Source: Parasporobacterium sp.
GTDB taxonomy: Bacteria; Bacillota; Clostridia; Lachnospirales; Lachnospiraceae
Direction: 5' to 3'
Length of the DNA: 44,812 nucleotides
NCBI GenBank assembly: GCA_017510065.1
Contig: JAFWOB010000074.1
Span: forward strand, 1 to 44,812
Shown here piece by piece: positions 26,362 to 34,826 of this stretch. The stretch's first letter is position 1. Each line of letters begins with the position of its first letter. Under the pieces are notes generated by a model, which saw nothing but the letters and a program-made list of their open reading frames with translations, did no database searches and had not been told where the DNA came from. The position numbers and the translations under genes were made by a program.

Positions 26362-27870
26362 TCAATATCCGAAGTAATAATCGAATATCTGTTTACTGAG
26401 ATACACTCCAGTCATACCTGCTGTTTCCATATTTTCTACTATAACACATACTGCAAGTTTTTGCTCATTATTTTCTGCCCAACCGACAAACCAGGAATGA
26501 TCATAGTCTCCGGTAAATTCATTTTCCTTCTGTGCGGTCCCCGTTTTTCCGTATGCCTGGAAATTACCAGGATAAACGGTCTGAGCGGTACCGTCAGTCA
26601 CAACACTGCGCAGATATGATTTCAGTAATTGTGCTTCAGTTTCGGAAAACAGTCTGGTATAAACTTGCGGACGAAACTGCTTTGTGATCTCCCCGTAAGG
26701 ATTCAGAACCGCCTTCGCAAGATGCGGAACCATACATACTCCATCGTTGGCGATAGCACTGACTACCATGGCAAGATGCATTGGAGTCATCTGTGTATTT
26801 CCCTGTCCGATGGCAGTTGCCATAATATCAAATTCGGAATCATCAGCCGAAAGAGAAAAAACACTTGCCTTTGATGGGATATCTACCGGCAGATCCCGTC
26901 CAAACAGCAGTTTTTCGTTTACTGAACGAAAATGTTCCAGATCCAGATGAGAGCCAATGGTTCCAAATGCACAGTTGCACGAATTTGCAAAAGCCGCTGA
27001 CAGATCTTCATGACCATGAGCACCGTTGTAACATGATATCGTGGTATCCCCTACCGCCATGATCCCTTTGCAGTCAAAGGAAAACCGGTTTACCTCATCC
27101 GGATGTTCCAGCCAGTAATCATATAGTGTAAACAGCTTAAAAGTAGAACCCGGAGTATAAAGTCCCTGTGTTGCTCTGTTCAGAAGGACACTGTCCGTAA
27201 GATCCGCATATTCATTTTCAGAATGATCCTCCACAAGATAATCCCATATTTCCGAAATATCATTTGGATCAAAATCCGGTTTTGACACCATGGCATAGAT
27301 TTCACCGGTATCGGGATTCATACAGATAACTGCACCGTAATTATTACCGAGCAGCTGATAAATGTAGTTCTGAAGACCGGCATTCAGGGTGCTTTGAAGT
27401 GTATCTCCCGTATTTTTTATATGATGAAATTCATTGGAGATCTTCTCAAATAAACCCAGATGAGAGGTCAGAAGATAATAATTATAGGACGCTTCCAAGC
27501 CAGCCATGCCATTGCTGTCAAAGCCAACAACGTGAGCAAATACATTTCCGTAAGGATAAACCCGGATCTCATTTCCATTTTGATCCAGTTCAGAATACGC
27601 CAGAGCAGATCCGTCCTGTGCAATGATACTTCCCCGGAGAACAGATTTCTTCAGGACATCAGATCTTCTGTTATAGCTGTTGTTGATGACAGAACCTGAT
27701 TGAAAAGAAAGAAAATAACACAGATATATGATCAATGCAGAAAACAGGACAGCGAAAAAGGCAAAGACTTTCATGATGTCTTTATTGATGATCCTGCCCT
27801 TATTGATCTTTTTTCTGACCCTGTTGATCTTTTTCAGGTTTCTGTCACTTATTGTTTTCATGGATGTCAT
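26362..27870 (-). CDS. Class B penicillin-binding protein (FtsI/PbpA-like)
   Basis: A 502-residue D,D-transpeptidase. A basic cytoplasmic tail of about 30 residues and one membrane helix (about 32-52) lead into a short dimerisation domain and the catalytic domain. All three motifs are present: GSTFK, SCN and KTGTAQ. The adjacent upstream gene encodes an FtsW/RodA glycosyltransferase, with a 26-base overlap, so the two probably form a SEDS-PBP pair. Whether it serves division, elongation or sporulation cannot be told. ATGs at 27870 and 27861 are both possible starts, and neither has a clear Shine-Dalgarno. Confidence 0.93.
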   Translation of the reverse strand: MTSMKTISDRNLKKINRVRKKINKGRIINKDIMKVFAFFAVLFSALIIYLCYFLSFQSGSVINNSYNRRSDVLKKSVLRGSIIAQDGSALAYSELDQNGNEIRVYPYGNVFAHVVGFDSNGMAGLEASYNYYLLTSHLGLFEKISNEFHHIKNTGDTLQSTLNAGLQNYIYQLLGNNYGAVICMNPDTGEIYAMVSKPDFDPNDISEIWDYLVEDHSENEYADLTDSVLLNRATQGLYTPGSTFKLFTLYDYWLEHPDEVNRFSFDCKGIMAVGDTTISCYNGAHGHEDLSAAFANSCNCAFGTIGSHLDLEHFRSVNEKLLFGRDLPVDIPSKASVFSLSADDSEFDIMATAIGQGNTQMTPMHLAMVVSAIANDGVCMVPHLAKAVLNPYGEITKQFRPQVYTRLFSETEAQLLKSYLRSVVTDGTAQTVYPGNFQAYGKTGTAQKENEFTGDYDHSWFVGWAENNEQKLAVCVIVENMETAGMTGVYLSKQIFDYYFGY

Positions 27871-29404
27871 TTATGTCATAAAAGAAAACTCTGTTTTCTA
27901 CTGGTTCTCTTTTACTGTTATCATTGTCATCATATTCTTCATCATAGAAATCTTCGTCATCTTCGTATTCATCGTCATATTCGTCATTCTCGTCATATTC
28001 ATCATTCCCCGGTTCTTTCAGATCTTCATAACCATCAAATTCAGAAAGTGATACGCCAGCCGCAATCATCCTTCTCTCCTGTGCCACATCTGATTCTGAG
28101 ATTACATACAGGGCCTGTACAATGCCAAGTGTGATCAGGGAAGCCAACATGGAACTTCCACCGCTTGAAACAAACGGCAGGGTTACGCCTGTAAGGGGAA
28201 TAAACTTCATTGCTCCACCAATCGTAAGAAAGACCTGAACCGCATAAGATACGCCGAGACCGAAAGCAAGGAGTTTATAGAATGTCATAGACACCCTGAT
28301 GGAAACACGGAAGATCATCAACGTAAAACATAAACAAAGAAGGATCATGAATATGGCAAAGATCCCTCCCAATTCTTCTGCAATGGCAGAAATAACCATA
28401 TCCTTGGAAACCAGCGGAATACTTGAAGGATTGCCCATAAAAAGTCCCGATCCAAACCATCCGCCCGTTCCGATGGCAAACAAAGACTGTGCGATCTGAT
28501 AGCCTTTTCCGTTAATGTCAGACCAAGGATCAAGCCAGGCTGAAACCCGGATCCTGACATGGTTGAACAGATGATAAGCCGCCACAGCGGCAGCAGCAAA
28601 AGCTGCTGTACCGATCGCAATATAGATGAATCTCCTGGTAGCTGCATAAAGCATCATCAGATAGATCACAAACAATATAAAAGCAGATCCAAGGTCATTG
28701 CATAATACCTGGATCCCTACATGAATGGCAGCACAGACTGCCGTAATCACAACATATTTGAAAGAGGTTGACTTGTGAAATGCCCCGGCAACAAACAGAA
28801 CAAATAAGATCTTAACAAATTCCAGCGGCTGAAAGGAAAAAGGACCCACTTCCAGAGACAGTCTTGCTCCTCTGGAAACCGTAGAAAGTATCAGCACCAG
28901 CATCAAAAGGCCCATGCCCATGATACAGTAAACCCATGTAAGACTTCTTAAAAACTTTGCACGTTTGCAGAAAAAACAGATGATCAGAAACAGAACGGTT
29001 CCCACAAGAATGATCACGAACTGTTTTAAAGAATTTTCAAATGACAGCCTGGTCTGGATAATGAACCCGACAGTCAGAAACATGCACATAACATGATTGA
29101 TCCCCTGATTCAGCCTGACAAAACGCGGGATCAGCATTGTCATGACCAGAAGATACGCCAGCTGTGCTATATAAAATGCGATCAGATACCAGATATTGAT
29201 ATCAGAATCTCCGTTCAGGACATGAAGGGCGATCACAAAAAAAGCCACTGCATGGATCGCGATCATCAATGACCTCTGTACTGTATATGTCTGCTGTTTC
29301 ATCTCTTCCGGTACATCTCTCTGCACACGGAAAGAAATGATCACAAACAGTCCAAAACAGATCATGATCAGATATTTGGAAATCGTATAGACAATATCAA
29401 TCAT
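27845..29404 (-). CDS. FtsW/RodA/SpoVE-family lipid II polymerase (SEDS)
   Basis: Polytopic membrane protein of 519 residues with the SEDS features: about ten membrane helices, a large outer loop, the segment LEVGPFSFQPLEFVKILFVLF and a C-terminal GVTLPFVSSGGSSM. SEDS proteins polymerise lipid II into glycan strands with a cognate class B PBP, encoded immediately downstream. The C terminus carries an unusual cytoplasmic tail of about 35 residues made largely of Asp, Glu and Tyr. The gene overlaps the ruvB end by eight bases. Confidence 0.94.
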   Translation of the reverse strand: MIDIVYTISKYLIMICFGLFVIISFRVQRDVPEEMKQQTYTVQRSLMIAIHAVAFFVIALHVLNGDSDINIWYLIAFYIAQLAYLLVMTMLIPRFVRLNQGINHVMCMFLTVGFIIQTRLSFENSLKQFVIILVGTVLFLIICFFCKRAKFLRSLTWVYCIMGMGLLMLVLILSTVSRGARLSLEVGPFSFQPLEFVKILFVLFVAGAFHKSTSFKYVVITAVCAAIHVGIQVLCNDLGSAFILFVIYLMMLYAATRRFIYIAIGTAAFAAAAVAAYHLFNHVRIRVSAWLDPWSDINGKGYQIAQSLFAIGTGGWFGSGLFMGNPSSIPLVSKDMVISAIAEELGGIFAIFMILLCLCFTLMIFRVSIRVSMTFYKLLAFGLGVSYAVQVFLTIGGAMKFIPLTGVTLPFVSSGGSSMLASLITLGIVQALYVISESDVAQERRMIAAGVSLSEFDGYEDLKEPGNDEYDENDEYDDEYEDDEDFYDEEYDDNDNSKREPVENRVFFYDINDIHENNK

Positions 29405-30395
29405 TTTGAATGCCTAAATGACGGTATGCCAGATCAGTAGCCATGCGGCCTCTCGGAGTGCGGTTAATAAAGCCGCATTTTACCAGGTAAGGTTCATAAA
29501 CGTCTTCAATCGTACCGGGATCTTCCCCGATCGATGCGGATAAGGTATCCAGTCCAACCGGGCCGCCCATAAATTTACCGATCATAGTCGTAAGGATCAG
29601 CCTGTCTGTCTGATCAAGACCTTTTCGGTCAATATCAAGCAGGGACAGTGCTTCGTGTACGATCGGTCCGGTAATATATCCGTCATATTTCACCTGGGCA
29701 TAATCTCTGACCCTGCGAAGGATACGGTTTGCGATCCTGGGAGTTCCTCTGGAACAGTTCCCGATCTCCAGTGCTCCACCGGGGTCAATGCCAGCATTCA
29801 GCTTTGCAGCAGAATTCGTTACGATCTGCGCCAGTTCTTCCGGTTCGTAAAACTCCATGCGATGAACGATACCAAATCTGTCCCTTAGCGGTGCGGAAAG
29901 AAGTCCTGCTCTGGTTGTGGCGCCGATCAGAGTAAACGGATCGACATGGATCCTTCTGACGATCGTCTGTTCACCATTTTCGATAACAGCATCAAAAGCA
30001 AAGTCTTCCATGACAGAATACAATGCTTCTTCTACCGGTTTGCTGAGGCGGTGGATTTCATCCACAAACAATACCCCGCCTGTCGGAAGCTGCTTGATGA
30101 TCGCCAGGATCTCCCCCGGATATTCGATGGCAGGACCTGAAACGATCTTCATGCTGCGGTGCATTTCATTGGCGATAATGCCTGCAAGCGTTGTTTTTCC
30201 AAGACCGGGAGGACCGTAAAGCAGAACATGATCAATCGGTTCAGAGCGTTCATTCGCAGCCTGAATATAGATCTTCAGATTATCCTTGATCTTTCTCTGC
30301 CCGATATAGCTGTCAAAATCCTGGGGACGCAGATTGTTTTCACTTTCCCGTTCCTCAGGGGCGATATTTGTATTGATCGTAAGTTCCCTGGCCAT
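29397..30395 (-). CDS. ruvB: Holliday junction branch migration ATPase RuvB
   Basis: AAA+ motor of 332 residues. The N-terminal LRPQDFDSYIGQ, Walker A GPPGLGKTT and Walker B LFVDEIHRL are all present, with the C-terminal winged helix (GFINRTPRGRMAT). It works with RuvA, encoded seven bases upstream. No ruvC is visible in this window. Confidence 0.98.
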   Translation of the reverse strand: MARELTINTNIAPEERESENNLRPQDFDSYIGQRKIKDNLKIYIQAANERSEPIDHVLLYGPPGLGKTTLAGIIANEMHRSMKIVSGPAIEYPGEILAIIKQLPTGGVLFVDEIHRLSKPVEEALYSVMEDFAFDAVIENGEQTIVRRIHVDPFTLIGATTRAGLLSAPLRDRFGIVHRMEFYEPEELAQIVTNSAAKLNAGIDPGGALEIGNCSRGTPRIANRILRRVRDYAQVKYDGYITGPIVHEALSLLDIDRKGLDQTDRLILTTMIGKFMGGPVGLDTLSASIGEDPGTIEDVYEPYLVKCGFINRTPRGRMATDLAYRHLGIQND

Positions 30396-30402
30396 AAATC
30401 AC

Positions 30403-30990
30403 CTAAAAGTTCAGATTCTTAAAAATGGAATCAATGATCAGATCCACGTCGGCATCATCAGGAAGCTCTGCTTTTGATAAAGCATTCATGCACTGTGTTC
30501 TTGAGATACCTGTGGACTGTGCGAACAGGACCGCCATTTCCAGATTACTGTTCTGCAGTTTCCCGGAAGAAATACCAGCAGCCGGCAATTCATTTTTAAA
30601 CTTGCCTTTGAGATCAACCACCAGTTTCTGGGCTGTTTTCAGTCCGATTCCTTTTGCGCTGGATATGAGTTTGGCATCTCCGGAAGCGATCGCCATTTTT
30701 AATTCTTCAGAAGAAATGGAAGACAGTATCTGCAAGGCTCCTTTAGGACCTACTCCGCTTACAGTGATCAGCTGCTTGAACATCCGAAGGTCTTCCATTC
30801 CCAGGAATCCGTACAGCGACAGATCGTCTTCCTTTACTGCAAGATGGGTATAAATTGTAACTTCCATGCCCTCGGTCAGCCGGAAAAGGGCCGTTGAGGG
30901 CATGGAAATCTGAAATCCCATATGATTGCATTCCAGGATTACAAAGGTGTCGCCGATATAAGAAATACTGCCTTTGATAAAGCTGATCAT
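30403..30990 (-). CDS. ruvA: Holliday junction DNA-binding subunit RuvA
   Basis: Tetrameric junction-binding protein of 195 residues: N-terminal OB fold (ISFIKGSISYIGDTFVIL), two helix-hairpin-helix motifs (SGVGPKGALQIL and KGIGLKTAQKLVVDL) and a C-terminal RuvB-binding helical domain. It follows tpiA after six bases, linking recombination genes to the glycolytic pair. Confidence 0.97.
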   Translation of the reverse strand: MISFIKGSISYIGDTFVILECNHMGFQISMPSTALFRLTEGMEVTIYTHLAVKEDDLSLYGFLGMEDLRMFKQLITVSGVGPKGALQILSSISSEELKMAIASGDAKLISSAKGIGLKTAQKLVVDLKGKFKNELPAAGISSGKLQNSNLEMAVLFAQSTGISRTQCMNALSKAELPDDADVDLIIDSIFKNLNF

Positions 30991-30996
30991 TTCGGA

Positions 30997-31746
30997 TTAT
31001 TTATTGTAATGAACAATCCGTCCGAAATCTGCCTTCAGGCTGGCTCCACCGACAAGACCACCGTCGATGTCATCCATGCTGAACAGTTCGTTTGCAGAGT
31101 CTCCTGTGACAGAGCCGCCGTACAGGATACGGATCTTATCTGCGGTCTCCTGATCATACAGCTCACAAATGGTCTCACGGATAAATCTGCAGACTTCTTC
31201 AGCCTGTTCCTTTGTTGCAACTTTACCGGTTCCGATTGCCCAGATAGGTTCATAGGCGATGATCGTCTGTGCGGCGTTTTCTTTGCACACTCCCGCGAAG
31301 GCGCCTTTGATCTGGCCTTTGATCCACTCCAGAGTAATACCTGCTTCTCTCTGCTCCAGCGTTTCACCGCAGCAAACGATCGGGATCAGCTCAGTTTCAA
31401 ATGCTTTCAGGATCTTTTTGTTCACGGTCTCATCTGTCTCAGCAAAATACTGTCTGCGCTCTGAATGTCCGATAATAACATACTCCACACCGGATTCATA
31501 AAGCATTTTGGCAGAGATTTCTCCGGTAAATGCTCCTTTGTCTTCAAAATGCATGTTCTGTGCGCCGACGGAAATCCGGCTTCCCTTAAGAAGCTCGATC
31601 GCCACAGGGATATCGATAAACGGTACGCAGAAGATGACATCCACTTCATCACTGTCCACCAGCGGAAGCAGTTCCTGGATCAGGGCTTTTGCTTCCTGCG
31701 GGGTTTTGTTCATTTTCCAGTTTCCGGCTGCTATTTTTCTTCTCAT
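30997..31746 (-). CDS. tpiA: Triose-phosphate isomerase
   Basis: A 249-residue TIM barrel interconverting dihydroxyacetone phosphate and glyceraldehyde 3-phosphate. The N-terminal lysine motif AGNWKMNK, the catalytic His in IIGHSERR, the glutamate in [11 protein letters not shown] and the phosphate-binding [21 protein letters not shown] are all present. It lies 27 bases after pgk. Confidence 0.98.
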   Translation of the reverse strand: MRRKIAAGNWKMNKTPQEAKALIQELLPLVDSDEVDVIFCVPFIDIPVAIELLKGSRISVGAQNMHFEDKGAFTGEISAKMLYESGVEYVIIGHSERRQYFAETDETVNKKILKAFETELIPIVCCGETLEQREAGITLEWIKGQIKGAFAGVCKENAAQTIIAYEPIWAIGTGKVATKEQAEEVCRFIRETICELYDQETADKIRILYGGSVTGDSANELFSMDDIDGGLVGGASLKADFGRIVHYNK

Positions 31747-31773
31747 TTTATAAACTCCTCTTAATGTATTTGA

Positions 31774-32970
31774 TTATTCTTTTTCATTGATTACGGCTAC
31801 TCCGGGAAGTTCTTTTCCTTCCAGGAATTCGAGGGAAGCACCGCCGCCGGTGGAGATATGAGTCATCTTATCTCCATAACCAAGCTGGTTGACTGCTGCT
31901 GCGCTGTCACCTCCGCCGATCACGGTTGTGGCATCCAGCTGTGCAAGGCATGCTGCGATTGCCTCAGTTCCCTTTGCAAAGTTTGATGTTTCAAACACGC
32001 CCATGGGACCGTTCCAGATTACAGTCTTGCATTCTTTCAGAGCGTCTTCGAACAGCTGAATAGACTTCGGTCCGATATCAAGGCCCATCTTATCATCCGG
32101 AATGCAGTTTACATCCGCTGCCTCACAGGGAACATCATTGGAAATTTCAGAAGCAATGATGCAGTCAACAGGAAGGAGAAGCTTTACGCCTTTCTCTTTC
32201 GCCTTGGTGACCATGTTCAGTGCGTAATCCAGATAATCTTCTTCCACAAGAGATTTTCCGATCTTACCACCCTGCGCTTTAACAAAGGTATAAGCCATTC
32301 CTCCTCCGATCAGAAGAATGTCAACTTTTTCCAGAAGGTTATCAATCACGGAAATCTTGGATGAAACCTTGGATCCGCCGAGAACAGCAGCGAAAGGACG
32401 AGCAGGATTCTCTACGGTGTTGCCGAGGAAATTGATCTCTTTTTCCATCAGGTATCCGACAGCAGATTCTTTCAGGAAAGCCGTAACGCCTGCTGTAGAA
32501 GCATGTGCTCTGTGTGCTGTTCCAAAGGCATCGTTAACATAAATGTCTGCAAGGGAGGCCAGATCTCTGGAAAGATCTTCTCCGTTTTTCTCTTCTTCCG
32601 GACGGAATCTGGTGTTTTCCAGCAGTACCACATCGCCGTCATTCATTGCCGCAACAGCTGCCCTTGCGTTTTCACCTACAACTTCATTATCTTTGGCAAA
32701 AACAACCTGCTTTCCCAGAAGTTCAGAAAGTCTTTCCGCTACAGGGGCAAGAGACAGTTCTTCTTTTACCTGACCCTTGGGTTTTCCCATATGGGAGCAC
32801 AGGATTACTCTTCCGCCATCATTCATCAGTTTCCTGATCGTTGGAAGAGCTGCTGTGATACGGGTATCATCTGTGATCTTTCCGTCAATGACCGGAACAT
32901 TAAAATCACATCTGAGCAGAACTTTTTTTCCTTTTACATTCAGATCATCAATTGTTTTTTTGTTCAGCAT
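31774..32970 (-). CDS. pgk: Phosphoglycerate kinase
   Basis: A 398-residue glycolytic kinase making ATP from 1,3-bisphosphoglycerate. The N-terminal signature [10 protein letters not shown], the substrate segment [10 protein letters not shown] and the C-terminal nucleotide-binding GGGDSAAAV are present. It precedes tpiA in the same direction, and glyceraldehyde-3-phosphate dehydrogenase is not adjacent. Confidence 0.98.
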   Translation of the reverse strand: MLNKKTIDDLNVKGKKVLLRCDFNVPVIDGKITDDTRITAALPTIRKLMNDGGRVILCSHMGKPKGQVKEELSLAPVAERLSELLGKQVVFAKDNEVVGENARAAVAAMNDGDVVLLENTRFRPEEEKNGEDLSRDLASLADIYVNDAFGTAHRAHASTAGVTAFLKESAVGYLMEKEINFLGNTVENPARPFAAVLGGSKVSSKISVIDNLLEKVDILLIGGGMAYTFVKAQGGKIGKSLVEEDYLDYALNMVTKAKEKGVKLLLPVDCIIASEISNDVPCEAADVNCIPDDKMGLDIGPKSIQLFEDALKECKTVIWNGPMGVFETSNFAKGTEAIAACLAQLDATTVIGGGDSAAAVNQLGYGDKMTHISTGGGASLEFLEGKELPGVAVINEKE

Positions 32971-33002
32971 ATACGTATCCTCTCTATAAAATTATTTGTC
33001 TG

Positions 33003-33872
33003 TTATGATTGTTGTATGTCTTCTTGCTGTTCCCGAAAGACCCGTACATTCAGGTCAACCCACATGTCACATCCGTCAACGAGTCCTTCACTGGAATACT
33101 GCCACATGTTGACAGGAAGATCCGTGGAGAGCACATCTGCATACTGTGCGATCCAGATATCATACTGTTTGATCTTATCAAAGAGAAGCTTACTGTGGAA
33201 CCACTGATCATTGGCATATATGCCGCCTCTCAGTCCCTGTTCTTCTACTGTCTTGCAGAAAGCAAGGGCGATCTTAGTATAATCCTGTGCATTCAGGCCA
33301 TCTGTCCGTGCGGTATCATAAACCGGTTCCAGATCAATGTATACCGGCATCTCTAAAGTATATCCTTTACACATATCAAGGACATATTGTGCTTCTTCGA
33401 CTGCTTCTTCTTCACTGACTGCCTGGGAAACAAAATAGGCACCGATACGAAGTCCTGCAGCTTTCGCACCTTTCAGATATTCGGGCAGACGATTGTCCGG
33501 AACGAATTTACCGGTCTCATATCCGCGGTAACCGGCACGGAGGATCACAAACGAGATACCGGAAGCTTTCAGCTTCTTAAAATCCACATCCTCAACCCAT
33601 TCCGAAATATCGATCCCGAATTCGTTCTGATATCCTTCCCTGTCATAATACTTAAAGCCCTGTTCTGATTCGTTCCAGTAATCCCCCTCAAGATACTCGA
33701 CGGTATTTCTGACAGGAGGGCCGGAACGTCTGATCGAACAGGAGATCACTATGAGTGCAATGATCACACAGAGCAGGAAAACGCCCACGGCTGCGGACAG
33801 GAACCTGTGATGCCGAATATAGCTTCGGACTTCCCGAAGGCTTTTTAATAATCTGCCTGGATCCTTTTTCAT
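33003..33872 (-). CDS. Membrane-anchored GH25 lysozyme-like muramidase
   Basis: A 289-residue protein with a basic cytoplasmic start, a membrane helix at about residues 25-47 and an extracellular GH25 domain. The GH25 catalytic elements are visible: FGIDISEWVEDVDFKKLK, FVILRAGYRGYETGKF and the Asp-x-Glu pair in YIDLEP. It would cut the glycan backbone of peptidoglycan, probably for wall remodelling, staying tethered because the signal has no clear cleavage site. It is first of the run leading to pgk. The ATG at 33872 has no Shine-Dalgarno and lies nine bases after a perfect -10 box. Confidence 0.9.
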   Translation of the reverse strand: MKKDPGRLLKSLREVRSYIRHHRFLSAAVGVFLLCVIIALIVISCSIRRSGPPVRNTVEYLEGDYWNESEQGFKYYDREGYQNEFGIDISEWVEDVDFKKLKASGISFVILRAGYRGYETGKFVPDNRLPEYLKGAKAAGLRIGAYFVSQAVSEEEAVEEAQYVLDMCKGYTLEMPVYIDLEPVYDTARTDGLNAQDYTKIALAFCKTVEEQGLRGGIYANDQWFHSKLLFDKIKQYDIWIAQYADVLSTDLPVNMWQYSSEGLVDGCDMWVDLNVRVFREQQEDIQQS

Positions 33873-33881
33873 ACAGGTTGT

Positions 33882-33909
33882 ATTATATCACGTAAAACGA
33901 TTTTCACAA
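33882..33909 (-). promoter_or_regulatory. Promoter of the lysozyme-pgk-tpiA-ruvAB run, possibly leaderless
   Basis: On the minus strand TTGTGA (33909-33904), a 16-base spacer and a perfect TATAAT (33887-33882). Nine bases separate the -10 box from the ATG at 33872, so transcription from the expected position would begin two or three bases before the start codon. Confidence 0.7.
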
Positions 33910-33912
33910 CTG

Positions 33913-33942
33913 AAAAAGGGACTGAACTATACGTTCAGTCCC
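33913..33942 (-). terminator. Rho-independent terminator of the catabolic minus-strand operon
   Basis: Minus-strand hairpin with a 10-base-pair perfect stem (33942-33933 with 33927-33918), a five-base loop and a following TTTTT (33917-33913). It lies 29 bases after the iron-sulfur subunit stop codon and separates the catabolic operon from the lysozyme promoter. Confidence 0.9.
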
Positions 33943-33970
33943 GTTGATTATTGAGAAAAACTGCACAATA

Positions 33971-34825
33971 TCATGCCTTTTTCAGTACAACCTGACCAAG
34001 ATCTTTCGCCTGATCCAGTACGATCCTGGCTACCTGCGGTTTATATCCTTCATAAGAACAGGTAATCTCGTATTCTGCTCCTTTTGTCAGGAATTTGAAT
34101 TCGAAATCTCCGAAAAAGTCAGTAGCAGTCTCCCTTGTTTCTCCTGTTGCGACATTTTTAATCGCAACCTTTGCTCCTTCGCAGCAGTCATCCTTCTTAT
34201 CTTCAAGAAGAACTTCGCCTGCGACAAATACCTGAGGCAGTTCCTTATAAAGGATCCTCGGTTTTGTACCTTCTTCCGGTCTGTATGGACCAAACTGTTC
34301 CATGCCGCCTCTTTCTTCGATAAACTTAGAGATCGGGCTGTTTGGATCATCCAGATCACCAAAGAAAATTGCCTGGGTCGGACAGCTCTCTACGCAGCGT
34401 GTGGTCTTTTCTCCATTGTCCAGCATATGAGCACACATTGTACATTTTTGCGCAACCTGAGCCTGTTCATTCCAGTAAATAACGCCGTATGGACATTTGT
34501 CGACAAGTTCTTTGCAGCCCTTTGCCTTAACAGGATCAATGATCACAATGCCGTCTTCTCTCTTATATACAGCCCCTTCCGGTGCTCCTTCCGCACATTT
34601 CGGGTTCTCGCAGTGCTGGCACATAACCGGAATGTAATCCATTTTAATTTTCCAGTTTTCACCCTGCTCGATTTCCTTCAGTGTCAGCCAGGTCTGCCCC
34701 ATCATAGGTGTTTGAACAGAGGTCGGAAGATGATCATTCAGACAGTATTCATCTTTACAGGCGATCCAGCAAGAACCGCATCCATCACAGCGGCTGACAT
34801 CAACAGCGATCGAATATCTTGCCAT
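33971..34825 (-). CDS. Iron-sulfur small subunit of a transhydroxylase-type molybdoenzyme
   Basis: A 284-residue electron-transfer subunit. The ferredoxin part has C13/C16/C19/C23, C69/C72/C77, C104/C111, C128/C131 and C144/C148. In four-cluster relatives such as DmsB, cysteines also stand at the equivalents of 81, 101 and 107; here these are Ala81, Ala101 and Leu107, so one [4Fe-4S] cluster is missing. The C-terminal part (about 200-284) looks like a beta-barrel domain (AKVAIKNVATGETRETATD). Three clusters plus such a domain are what I recall of the pyrogallol transhydroxylase small subunit. No Tat signal is present, so it is cytoplasmic. It starts one base after the large subunit stop codon. 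Confidence 0.85.
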   Translation of the reverse strand: MARYSIAVDVSRCDGCGSCWIACKDEYCLNDHLPTSVQTPMMGQTWLTLKEIEQGENWKIKMDYIPVMCQHCENPKCAEGAPEGAVYKREDGIVIIDPVKAKGCKELVDKCPYGVIYWNEQAQVAQKCTMCAHMLDNGEKTTRCVESCPTQAIFFGDLDDPNSPISKFIEERGGMEQFGPYRPEEGTKPRILYKELPQVFVAGEVLLEDKKDDCCEGAKVAIKNVATGETRETATDFFGDFEFKFLTKGAEYEITCSYEGYKPQVARIVLDQAKDLGQVVLKKA

Positions 34826-34826
34826 A

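Noticed and set aside
27700-28134. Plus-strand frame coding for a His- and Ile-rich peptide
   Set aside because: The unusual composition is the complement of the Asp/Glu/Tyr codon run in the FtsW/RodA tail.
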